DNA from: Fischerella sp. PCC 9431
Lineage (GTDB): Bacteria > Cyanobacteriota > Cyanobacteriia > Cyanobacteriales > Nostocaceae
Assembly (NCBI RefSeq): GCF_000447295.1
Contig: NZ_ALVX01000003.1
Coordinates: 1 to 32,128 of the forward strand
Length of the DNA: 32,128 nt
Direction of reading: 5' to 3'
Position numbers and translations under genes: made by a program. Shown in pieces: positions 22,177-29,811 of this stretch (position 1 is the first letter of the stretch; each line of letters starts with the position of its first letter). The notes beneath the pieces are model-generated. The model worked only from the letters and a program-made list of their open reading frames with translations. It had not been told where the DNA came from and searched no databases.

Positions 22177-24882
22177 ATGAATTTTGTAATAACTTTTGAG
22201 GTTTTGAAAGCCTATTATTTGTGTCCTCGCAAAGCATATTTACTGATATACAGTAGAGAGCAAGGAAATCTGCATGAATATGAAAAAATCTTGATTGAAA
22301 AGCAATTTATAAATCAATATAGAAATTTGGAATTACTTAAACAGAAGCATATTGATGTTTATCCATACAGCGTTTCAAATCTCGGAGAAGAGCATAAATT
22401 TTTAATTGATGCCAAGCTAGTTGCTGATAGGTTTCAGGCTGATTGTTCACTATTAACAAGAGTCAGCCAGTTAAATTACGAGCCAACGATTTTTATCGGA
22501 ACACACGCTATCAACCATACGGACAAGCTTCATTTAATGTTCATTGGTCATGTATTGGCAAAAATTCAGGGTAAGCCATCTGATGTGGGACATATTGTCA
22601 ATGTTCAGGGTGAGTCGCGGCGGTTCAAACTGGAAGGAAGCCATAAAGTTTTCAGTCCACTACTGGAACGCTTACAAGACTGGTTAAATGAATCTTCTCC
22701 AGAAGAACCACCTGTCATCTTAAATAAGCATTGCCCTACCTGTCAGTTTAGAGAGCAATGCAAAGCAAAAGCAATTCAAGAAGATAGCTTAAGTCTCTTG
22801 GATAAAGTTACCCCCAAAATAGTTCGTCAATATGAAAAGAAAGGTATTTTCACTGTTAAACAACTTTCATATTTATTCAAACCTCGAAAGCGTAAGAAAC
22901 GAGCTAGAAAATCTCCAGCAGTAACCCATGATGTTAAATTACAAGCTCTTGCCATTCGCACAGGCAAAATCTATTTGCAAGAAATACCTGGTTTGACACG
23001 ACAAGAAACTGAATTGTATCTAGATATCGAAGGTTTACCCGATCAGAACTTATATTACCTAATTGGGCTGTTAGTTCGTCAGAATGAAAAAATAGAATAT
23101 CATCCTTTTTGGGCGGATGATATTGAGAATGAAAGAAAAATTTGGCAAGAGTTTTTAGGCATTGTTGCTCAATACCCCAACACACCAATTTACCATTATG
23201 GTAGTTATGAGTTACGTGCAATCAAAACACTATCTCAAAGGTACGAAACTAATAGTCAAGAACTTATTACTCAATTAGTTAACGTTAATAAGCAAATTTA
23301 TGGAAAGGTATATTTTCCAGTCTACTCTAATAAATTAAAGGAAGTTGCAAGTTTTGTCGGAGCTACTTGGACAGCACCTGATGCCTCTGGAATACAGAGT
23401 CTTGTTTGGAGGCATTACTGGAATGATAGCTACGAGATTCAGTATAAATTAAAACTGATAACGTATAACCAGGAAGATTGCCATGCTTTAAAACTCTTGG
23501 CTGACGAGCTTGAAAGAATTAAATATTCTGCTGATGTTTTGTCTGATGTTGATTTTGCCCAGACACCTAAATCGCAAATATCAGAAGCTGGGGAAAAAGT
23601 TAGTAGCCAGTTTGAGATGATTCTCAGATTTGCAAGCGTTAAGTATGAGAAAAAGAAAATCAGTTTTAGCCAAGGGAAAGTGAGTGAAGGGGGTAAACGA
23701 GGAGGATCAAAGCCGTCAAAAACCATGCCGAAACCAAATAAAATTGTGCAAGTGCCACAAGTAGATGCTTGCTTTCAGTGTGGATATAGTCCTCTAAAGT
23801 TAATGCAAAGTAGCACTACTAGAACCATCATCGATCTTGTGCTTGCAAAAAATGGAGTTAAAAAGATTGTAACGAGATATGTTGGTTTTCACGGATACTG
23901 TGCTAAATGTCAGCGAATATACGCTCCTCCAAAAGTTTTAGAATTTGAGAGACATCAATTTTACGGACATGGCTTTCAATCGTGGATTGTTTACCAAAGA
24001 GTTGCTTTGCGTTTGCCTCTTCAAAGCATTCTTGAATCGGCAAAAGAGCAGTTTAATGAGCAGATGTCTTCTACTCGCATCACATATTTCATGAAAAACT
24101 TTGCTAAGTATTATGCAGAAACTGAGCAAGCTATTACAAAACGATTATTAGAAAGTTCTTTTATTCATGTTGATGAGACAAATTTTACTATCAAAGGAGT
24201 CAATTGGTATGTATGGGTATTCACTAATGGTGAATACGTTATTTTCAAGTTAACAGAAACGCGAGAGACTGACATTGTTTATCAAATTCTAGAAAAATAT
24301 GAAGGTGTCTTGATTTCTGATTTTTATACTGGCTATGACTCCATACCATGCAAACAGCAAAAATGCTGGGTTCACCTGATTAGAAATCTCAACAAAGATA
24401 TTAGAGAAAATCCCTTTGATATGGAATATGAGGTTTTTATTTTAAAGGTTAGAAGTTTAATAATTCCAATTATGGAGGCTGTCCAAAAATATGGACTCAA
24501 AAAGTTTTATCTTCACAAATTTGAGAAACAAGTCGATAATTTTTATAGAAATTCCATCGAAAATAGGCAATATAAATCTGAATTAACATTAAAGTATCAA
24601 CAGCATTTCAAGAAATATAGAGATAGCTTGTTTGCTTTTCTTAAACAGGATGGAATACCTTGGCACAACAACACAGCAGAGAATGCAATCAGGCATGTTG
24701 CTATACAACGAGATATTTCCAAGGCTTCTTTTCATGAAGAACCAACTCGAAATTATTTAGTCCTACTTGGTATACGCCAAACTTGCCGTTACCAGAATAA
24801 ATCATTCTTCAGGTTCTTATTCTCTGAGGAAACTGATATCGATAAGTTCAAAACTAGAAAGACTAGAAAGAGTAAAAACTAA
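22177..24882 (+). CDS. Fusion: TM0106-type RecB-like nuclease + RNase H-like exonuclease + IS66-type transposase
   Basis: One 901-aa open frame with three recognisable parts. (1) Residues 1-200, a Cas4/RecB-like module with the four cysteines of an Fe-S cluster: Cys16 (LCPRKAY) and Cys186, Cys189, Cys195. The expected nuclease E-x-K is not clean (EPT at 102-104), so activity is uncertain. (2) About 275-450, an RNase H-like DEDD exonuclease with YLDIEG (Asp283, Glu285) and YNQEDC (Asp434), the TM0106/YprB-type arrangement. (3) About 500-885, IS66 TnpC-like: a zinc ribbon of Cys532, Cys535, Cys575, Cys578, then the DDE triad Asp666 (HVDETNF), Asp715 (ISDFYTGYDS) and Glu835 (NNTAENAIRHVAIQRD). 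The IS66 leucine zipper and TnpA/TnpB are absent. No terminal repeats are seen nearby. ATG start, weak ribosome-binding site. Domain calls are from motifs; the joint function is unknown. Confidence 0.8.
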   Translation: MNFVITFEVLKAYYLCPRKAYLLIYSREQGNLHEYEKILIEKQFINQYRNLELLKQKHIDVYPYSVSNLGEEHKFLIDAKLVADRFQADCSLLTRVSQLNYEPTIFIGTHAINHTDKLHLMFIGHVLAKIQGKPSDVGHIVNVQGESRRFKLEGSHKVFSPLLERLQDWLNESSPEEPPVILNKHCPTCQFREQCKAKAIQEDSLSLLDKVTPKIVRQYEKKGIFTVKQLSYLFKPRKRKKRARKSPAVTHDVKLQALAIRTGKIYLQEIPGLTRQETELYLDIEGLPDQNLYYLIGLLVRQNEKIEYHPFWADDIENERKIWQEFLGIVAQYPNTPIYHYGSYELRAIKTLSQRYETNSQELITQLVNVNKQIYGKVYFPVYSNKLKEVASFVGATWTAPDASGIQSLVWRHYWNDSYEIQYKLKLITYNQEDCHALKLLADELERIKYSADVLSDVDFAQTPKSQISEAGEKVSSQFEMILRFASVKYEKKKISFSQGKVSEGGKRGGSKPSKTMPKPNKIVQVPQVDACFQCGYSPLKLMQSSTTRTIIDLVLAKNGVKKIVTRYVGFHGYCAKCQRIYAPPKVLEFERHQFYGHGFQSWIVYQRVALRLPLQSILESAKEQFNEQMSSTRITYFMKNFAKYYAETEQAITKRLLESSFIHVDETNFTIKGVNWYVWVFTNGEYVIFKLTETRETDIVYQILEKYEGVLISDFYTGYDSIPCKQQKCWVHLIRNLNKDIRENPFDMEYEVFILKVRSLIIPIMEAVQKYGLKKFYLHKFEKQVDNFYRNSIENRQYKSELTLKYQQHFKKYRDSLFAFLKQDGIPWHNNTAENAIRHVAIQRDISKASFHEEPTRNYLVLLGIRQTCRYQNKSFFRFLFSEETDIDKFKTRKTRKSKN

Positions 24883-24991
24883 AGGCTCTATTGAAATACT
24901 ACGTAGTAATCAGTTTACGCCAGATGCCCTCCAAGCCATCATTCAACGCATTAGTTTTGGAGGAAAGCCCGTGAAAGTTGTGCGTATCTGA
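24883..24991 (+). pseudogene. Possible C-terminal gene fragment after the fusion gene
   Basis: In another frame, right after the fusion stop, the sequence codes SIEILRSNQFTPDALQAI then QRISFGGKPVKVVRI and a stop. It reads like the natural end of a protein, yet its upstream part is only the fusion gene's own 3' end in the wrong frame. It could be the tail of a gene interrupted or replaced by the fusion gene. Identity not recognised. Confidence 0.25.
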
Positions 24992-25088
24992 ATAATAATG
25001 GTTTTACAAAGTAAGACAATTTAATGTGTATAAAATACAAACTCTCCATACTAAAATTAAATTATTTTAATTGCATTTTCTTTCTAAT

Positions 25089-25946
25089 TTAAAACGGCTC
25101 AGACCATCGCTTAACTAAAACCTCCCCAGAACTCTTATCAGGGCTAACGTGCAGATATTTACTCGTAGTATCCAAACTTGTATGCCCTAAAGTAGCCTGC
25201 ACCAAATGCACTGGAACACCTTCATCTAAAGCGTGGGTGGCATGACTGTGCCTAAACCAGTGGGCTGAAACATTCATGGCATTCTCCAATTCTGCTGCTG
25301 CCGCCGCCCTTTTCACCACTCGGTCAATATGAGAAGGAGCCAAAGGTCTACCCGTAGCACTGGCAAACACAGGCGCATCCTTCAACGCCTCACCACGCAG
25401 GGACATTAACTCCAGCCATAGCTCCTGGGGGACGTGGACTCGGCGAGTGCGCCCACCCTTGCCGTAAACATTAATCTGCCCACCGCCACCGCGACTGGGG
25501 ATCGCATCTTTCCACCGCAAACCGCACAACTCAGAAACCCGAATCCCAGTTAAATACAGAGTTTTTAAAATTAACCGATTGCGCTTATCAGTCGTCGCCG
25601 CAATCATCGCATCTACATCTGACGGCGTAAGAATACGCTCAACCAAAGTATCTTTCGGCTTGGGCAATTTAAATTGTTTGGGAATCGGACTGCGAGAAAT
25701 CGGCGGTTTCTCCAAACTGGTCACATAGGAAAAAAACGCCTTGAGAATATTGAGATGCTTAACTTTAGTTGTGTCTGCCTCTTGCAGAGAATCTAACCAT
25801 TCCCGAACGTGACGGATCTGAATGTCGGCGATCGCGTCCACCGATGTAAAACTTAGAAACTTGTGAATGGTATTTTGATAAGAAGCCCTAGTTTTACCGT
25901 GATGCACGTCCAACCACTCTTCTACCAACTCTGTCAGCGTTCTCAT
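25089..25946 (-). CDS. XerD-like tyrosine site-specific recombinase
   Basis: The 285-aa recombinase has a SAM-like core-binding domain (1-95) and a catalytic domain (about 100-285). Its full set of catalytic residues is Arg136 (TGIRVSELCGLRW), Lys163 (YGKGGRTRRV), His229 and Arg232 (SAHWFRHSHATH), His255 (LGHTSLDTTSKY) and nucleophile Tyr264. Plasmid-borne enzymes of this type resolve multimers or drive integration. The gene stands alone, convergent with the fusion gene. A 23-bp inverted repeat with a 29-bp spacer lies just upstream (26033-26107) and might be its site. ATG start without a clear ribosome-binding site. Confidence 0.88.
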   Translation of the reverse strand: MRTLTELVEEWLDVHHGKTRASYQNTIHKFLSFTSVDAIADIQIRHVREWLDSLQEADTTKVKHLNILKAFFSYVTSLEKPPISRSPIPKQFKLPKPKDTLVERILTPSDVDAMIAATTDKRNRLILKTLYLTGIRVSELCGLRWKDAIPSRGGGGQINVYGKGGRTRRVHVPQELWLELMSLRGEALKDAPVFASATGRPLAPSHIDRVVKRAAAAAELENAMNVSAHWFRHSHATHALDEGVPVHLVQATLGHTSLDTTSKYLHVSPDKSSGEVLVKRWSEPF

Positions 25947-26293
25947 ACAGGGGATCGGTGTGTGATGAGTAGGAATCTACTATTACATCTCATTGTCGCG
26001 CAAAAGCTTAATTTTTCGTCAACGAGTTCACACACTTAACCCAAACTTATCAATCGTCACGTCCACAATCCTTATTATTTCATTGATTGATAAGTTTTAC
26101 TTAAGTGGCTGACTGAAGTGGAGGAATGCACGCTTAAAAGCTGGATGAAATACCAAATTTAGGGGAAATTGATATCAAAGCTGCCCAGCCGCCCCAGCCC
26201 TAGATTTTTATACTCGCTCAACCATCAACGCCAGTCTGCACCGCGTCTACACCATGTCTATACCGAAACCAAGCAGCGAACCGGACAGCTTCT
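25947..26293. other. Intergenic region between recombinase and Uma2 genes
   Basis: Apart from the inverted repeat at 26033-26107, this AT-moderate stretch has no accepted gene. A short plus-strand frame near 26169 has no ribosome-binding site and overlaps the Uma2 gene. A stretch at 26273-26292 is repeated on the other side of the Uma2 gene. Confidence 0.4.
26033..26107. repeat. Long inverted repeat near the recombinase gene
   Basis: CACTTAA (26033), CCC, AAACTTATCAATC (26043-26055) pairs with GATTGATAAGTTT (26085-26097), TAC, TTAAGTG (26101-26107): 20 of 23 positions pair around a 29-bp spacer. The arms resemble recombinase arm sites, or a structured terminator or operator. Its closeness to the XerD-like gene makes a recombination site plausible, though the spacer is much longer than the 6-8 bp of dif-type sites. 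Confidence 0.5.
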
Positions 26294-26917
26294 TTACCCA
26301 CGCAAAAAGTTCCTTAACCACCGAATCGCCTCACTTGTTGTTTGCTCGTTTGCAATTTGGAGGCATTGCTGCACAATTTCTCTTACGTTAGGAAAATAGC
26401 TGCTTTCTGTAATTACGTAATTTTCACCCTGTAATCTATAAACTAATAGCTGCTTATTCTTTAATAGCCAAACCTCTGGCACTTTATAAGGGAGATAGTC
26501 ATTAATACTTGTATAGCTAGTAACATCTACCTCAATCACTAAATCTGGTGGAGGGTCATTGAGCCAGTCGATACGGCTTTTACCTACTACGGAACTCCAA
26601 TTTTCAATGTAAAAGCAAAAGTCAGGCTCAATGCCGCTAACTTGAGGCAAGCTCATGGTGATGGGTGTAAATGAGTCGTATCTTTGCCCTAAATGATCCA
26701 GCAAAACCTTAGCAATATCTGCCAGCAAGCTCGCATCTCTTCCATGCTCTGGTAGCGGTGCCATTAACAAAATCTCTCCTGGTCGATATTTAATGCGAGG
26801 CGAGCAGCGATCTCCTAGTTGCTGACTCAGTACTTGATAGTCTTGCCAAGATCCCAACATTCTTACGACTGTGCCAGGTGGCAACTCGATTCTTTCAGGT
26901 GTAATTACAGTGTGCAT
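26294..26917 (-). CDS. Uma2-family endonuclease (DUF820)
   Basis: The 207-aa PDDEXK-fold protein belongs to the Uma2/DUF820 family that is greatly expanded in cyanobacteria. The motifs are in family order: YRPGEILLMAPLPEHGR (about 44-60), EPDFCFYI (97-104, with Asp99) and DLVIEVDVTSYTS (125-137, with Glu129 and Asp131). The final catalytic Lys of the ExK pair is replaced by Asp, a variation common in this family. The start is an ATG in frame with no rival. Physiological role unknown even where well studied; many members are thought to move as single-gene units. A 20-bp near-repeat flanks the gene. Confidence 0.82.
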   Translation of the reverse strand: MHTVITPERIELPPGTVVRMLGSWQDYQVLSQQLGDRCSPRIKYRPGEILLMAPLPEHGRDASLLADIAKVLLDHLGQRYDSFTPITMSLPQVSGIEPDFCFYIENWSSVVGKSRIDWLNDPPPDLVIEVDVTSYTSINDYLPYKVPEVWLLKNKQLLVYRLQGENYVITESSYFPNVREIVQQCLQIANEQTTSEAIRWLRNFLRG

Positions 26918-27039
26918 ATTCGCCTGCCTTTAGAAACTCTGGCCACACCAAAACGGTTGACTGTTTTGACCCCCTGTTACGCGCGGGAGCTGTGCAGCAA
27001 GCCGGACAGCTTCTACATCAACATATTGTACCCGTTGAA

Positions 27040-27759
27040 TTAATTGCTTTGCTTGCTCCGCCATCGGCTTGTTTTCAGAGGGCGTGATTTGGGTGGAAGC
27101 CACAGGGGTTTACTGTTATCAAATGTGAACTGCTCTGTAAACTGTGGCAGCAAATAGACAAACTCTTTTTTACGCATTAGCCAACCCCAACCACCACAAA
27201 GTTTACGTCTCCCGTTGCGTTGATGCCCTGATGCAATTAGCAATATATGATTACCTATGTCAAAGGCTAATGCGCTGTTAATCACCCATAGCGACTTGCG
27301 CGGTGGCGACCAAATAAATTTATAAATATTGCTGTTTGGGGAAACTAGTTCTAATTTGATGCAAAAGTCTCGTGCATCGAATACCCAAAGCAAATGACCA
27401 AATTGAGTATAAAACTGCTCACGCTTGCTGATCTCTTCAACGCTAATACTACTGCATTGGAACTCAACGATTAGCTTGCTGCCGTTGGGCTGAGGTAAGC
27501 ACAGGTCTGCCCTTTGCCTAATAATGCCGTTACAAATGACTACTTCACGGTGTTCACTAGCAAAAAACTCTTGCCAGCTATAGTGCCACTGTGTCATCGG
27601 TTCCTTACCGCTACAATCACTACCTGATAAGTGCGACCAGTGATGAATCAGGATAGAGCCGCACTTTGCGATTACAGGCTTGTGACAGGCTGGACAAACT
27701 GCTCGCATACCTTTGCTTGGTTTAGCTTTTTTGTTATCGCCAACAATAGCAAACAGCAT
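27040..27759 (-). CDS. CoiA-like competence/nuclease family protein
   Basis: The 239-aa protein has an N-terminal zinc-finger-like element CPAC (22-25) with HHWSH (39-43) and a Cys at 49. A restriction-endonuclease-like core follows, with RAD (Asp85) and VEFQCSSIS (Glu99, Gln101), which is the D..ExQ active site of the CoiA family, then LLWVFDARDF. CoiA in Gram-positive bacteria acts in processing of transformed DNA. The role in cyanobacteria is not known, and a nuclease acting on incoming DNA is an inference. Start ATG at 27759 with AGGAG 10 nt upstream, preferred over 27801. Divergent from the 27938 gene. Confidence 0.75.
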   Translation of the reverse strand: MLFAIVGDNKKAKPSKGMRAVCPACHKPVIAKCGSILIHHWSHLSGSDCSGKEPMTQWHYSWQEFFASEHREVVICNGIIRQRADLCLPQPNGSKLIVEFQCSSISVEEISKREQFYTQFGHLLWVFDARDFCIKLELVSPNSNIYKFIWSPPRKSLWVINSALAFDIGNHILLIASGHQRNGRRKLCGGWGWLMRKKEFVYLLPQFTEQFTFDNSKPLWLPPKSRPLKTSRWRSKQSN

Positions 27760-27861
27760 GGTAGATAGTCTCCTGTGTTCTTGGGCAACGGTACAGCGCA
27801 AGCGGGAGCGACTAACAGCAAATACTTGTATATTTAGTTAAAGCGATGCTTATAATTTCAT

Positions 27862-27910
27862 TTTCTCTTTTCTTGAGAGAAAAATAAACTCAAATTCTCT
27901 TTTAGGAGAA
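27862..27910. promoter_or_regulatory. Paired TTCTC-GAGAA palindromic sites in a divergent promoter region
   Basis: Two similar inverted repeats stand side by side between divergent genes: TTCTC-N9-GAGAA (27863-27881) and TTCTC-N6-GAGAA (27895-27910). They may be operator sites or leader hairpins. The second overlaps an AGGAG that is 12 bp before a possible TTG start and 29 bp before the probable GTG start of the next gene. Confidence 0.35.
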
Positions 27911-27937
27911 CACTTACCCTGGTTGGAGTTACTAAGA

Positions 27938-28183
27938 GTGAAAAAACTCACCCTATCCAAACTAAAAAGTGCAGCCAAGGCTAAAAATCTTTTAGTTGAA
28001 GTTGTTGAAGGAATTTATCTGATTACACCAATGAAGTACAGAAGTAATCGGATGTACACACAAGACTTTAGTCAGTTGTCAGATGCTTTTGACTACATTT
28101 CAAGGTTTGATGAATCGACACTTGCCCAATTGAAGGCGACAGAACAAGAGTTACTCTTTTTATCGGCACTCGCCCAGGCATAG
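27938..28183 (+). CDS. Hypothetical small protein
   Basis: Not recognised. The 81-aa protein starts at GTG 27938 with GGAG 9 nt upstream, chosen over a TTG at 27923. It has a Lys-rich amphipathic N-terminal helix (KKLTLSKLKSAAKAKN), a short beta segment (LVEVVEGIYLITP) and a helical C-terminus rich in Ser, Gln and Leu. No membrane segment or known motif is seen. It lies between CoiA-like and ferredoxin-like genes. Confidence 0.5.
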   Translation: MKKLTLSKLKSAAKAKNLLVEVVEGIYLITPMKYRSNRMYTQDFSQLSDAFDYISRFDESTLAQLKATEQELLFLSALAQA

Positions 28184-28684
28184 TGCCTGTTGAAGTGAGG
28201 GAGTATTCACTCGGCGTGTTGGCTATTGAGTTGGATTTGGTATTGTTGGCATTTTGCAGTATAACGGGGCATTAACTGTGATTGTCGCACTATGTCTGAC
28301 ATAGTGTAGGGGTGGGGGTTGGGGAGTTCTTGTCAAATTTTTGACAATTTAATAGAGCGATGAAGAGATATTCAATGACTTTTTTGTGTTAGGGCTGACG
28401 ATCTCTGTACGTGATCTGACGGTAAATAAACAGAGAGTTTCTAATAACAAACACCATTATTCATCTGTGGGAGTCTGGATGGTTGTTGTTTTGCGTTGCG
28501 GCTTGCCTGACTTGTCTATACGCGCTTCTATACCGTCGGTTGATCAATCGTTGCTATCAGTATTGATATCAACAGCTAGTTACTTGGTTGCAACAAAAAA
28601 CTTCATAGAATACCTTCACCGTTAGAACAAACTCAATGCTCAATTTAGGTGATGCTATTAGAGAAATAGCAAAGCCATTTGTCC
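28184..28684. other. Intergenic region with a perfect 19-bp palindrome
   Basis: No gene is accepted. At 28288-28306 a perfect inverted repeat CACTATGTC-T-GACATAGTG is present, directly followed by a G-rich run. A plus-strand frame (28386-28625) lacks an ATG and ribosome-binding site and is not regarded as real. Confidence 0.45.
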
Positions 28685-29140
28685 ATGAAGAAACTGCTTA
28701 AACGTATACTGGCGCTAATCCGGCAAATTTTTCAGCAGTTCTCATCCACTGGTAAACCGAGTTCTCCTCCTTCTTATCACCCGCCTGTTCCTCCTATTCC
28801 TCCCATTCCTCCCATTCCTACTTTTGTTCCCCAGTGGGAGAACGGGTTGGTGCTAGTTTGTTCACAGTGTACAGTAGAGCAATTTTCTGGTGGTTCTCAT
28901 CGCATTAATAGAGGTACAACAGCTTCAGAAGAATTACAGAACTGGCTGAAATCTCGTCTAAAATTTGATGGATTGTGGGGTAAATATCGGGTTGTTAGTA
29001 CCAGTTGTTTGGGAGTTTGTCAAAGCGATCGCGTTGTTGTTGTTCTGCATCATAACGCAGTTGGACAACAGTGCTTTATTGTCTCACCTCAAGGCGAACG
29101 CGAAATTCTCTACTCCTATATCAAACATCTCAATCATTGA
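28685..29140 (+). CDS. (2Fe-2S) ferredoxin-like (thioredoxin-fold) protein
   Basis: The 151-aa protein has a basic hydrophobic N-terminal helix (1-20), a Pro-rich linker with repeated PPIP (about 25-48), and a C-terminal domain of the [2Fe-2S] thioredoxin-like type. Four cysteines, Cys59, Cys62, Cys108 and Cys112 (SCLGVC), and the pattern VVVVLHH..VGQQ..IVSPQGE match small ferredoxin-like proteins of cyanobacteria. The N-terminal helix may tether it to the membrane. Start ATG at 28685; no good ribosome-binding site. Role in electron transfer is inferred from the family. Confidence 0.68.
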   Translation: MKKLLKRILALIRQIFQQFSSTGKPSSPPSYHPPVPPIPPIPPIPTFVPQWENGLVLVCSQCTVEQFSGGSHRINRGTTASEELQNWLKSRLKFDGLWGKYRVVSTSCLGVCQSDRVVVVLHHNAVGQQCFIVSPQGEREILYSYIKHLNH

Positions 29141-29185
29141 TACCCAAACCGAATTTTCTTTGCCAACGTTCATCTTGGGTGTCAA
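29137..29185. terminator. Inverted repeat between convergent genes, terminator candidate
   Basis: TTGATACCCAA (29137-29147) pairs with TTGGGTGTCAA (29175-29185), 10 of 11 positions, around a 27-nt loop between the convergent ferredoxin-like and HEAT genes. It lacks a T-run, so it may merely be an mRNA-stabilising stem. Confidence 0.3.
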
Positions 29186-29192
29186 TAAGTAC

Positions 29193-29811
29193 TTAGATTT
29201 CACTCCCCACTTCCTCAATGGGTTCTTGCTCAACACCCTCTAATTTTGCCAAATTCTTCCTGGCATACTCCCGCACTCGCTCATCTGGGTCATTTTCTGC
29301 TCTGTCGCGCAAAAGTGGTAAATTCAAGGGATGATCAGGATATTGCTCGATAATTGCCTTAAGTGCAACTTCCCGAGGGTTTGGGTAGTTTCTTTGACGA
29401 ACAAAGGGGTCATTGATAGCACGATTATAAAAAAGCTCAAACATACCAGGCTGATCTTTCCAACCCCTAGCTAATTCATACACTGCTATCCATCGCACAA
29501 ATGAATCATCGCTTTGAGTACAGGTTTTGAGGATAGGTAAAATGTCGGGATCATCTTTCCAATTCTCAGCTAGCTCACGCACTGCTATTGGTCGTGTAAT
29601 ACCTTTACCGAACTGAGCACAGGTTTTGAGGATAGGTAAAATGTCGGGATCATCTTTCCAACCCTCAGCTAGTTTTTGTATGACCGTAGCTGTTACACTA
29701 TCTTTCCAATTTTCAGCTAGTTTTTGTATGACCGTAGCTGTTACACCTTCTTTAACTTGTGAACCTGATTGGATGTACGTCTGAGCAACATCTTTGAGCC
29801 AAGATAAAATT
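29193..29811 (-). pseudogene. HEAT-repeat tail of the NACHT gene, out of frame with it
   Basis: This is the 3' part of the NACHT gene. The frame is open throughout, from EILSWLKDVAQTY to the stop. It codes short HEAT-like repeats of the form LAENWKDDPDILPILKTC and VREYARKNLAKLEG. Two DNA-level repeats are visible: a 48-bp tandem unit (29653-29700 and 29701-29748) and a 99-bp (33-residue) spaced unit (29521 and 29620). The sensor domain of such NTPases is usually this repeat array. It is separated from the NACHT frame only by the 19-bp duplication at 29813-29850. A GTG at 29582 could start a separate 129-aa product but lacks a ribosome-binding site. If the duplication is real, the tail is not translated with the ATPase. 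Confidence 0.7.

Noticed and set aside
22100-25088. Terminal inverted repeats of an IS66 element around the fusion gene
   Set aside because: Flanks on both sides were compared by eye and no matching ends or 8-bp target duplication were found.
28386-28625. 79-codon plus-strand open frame
   Set aside because: No ATG or ribosome-binding site, irregular composition and no recognisable motif; treated as intergenic.
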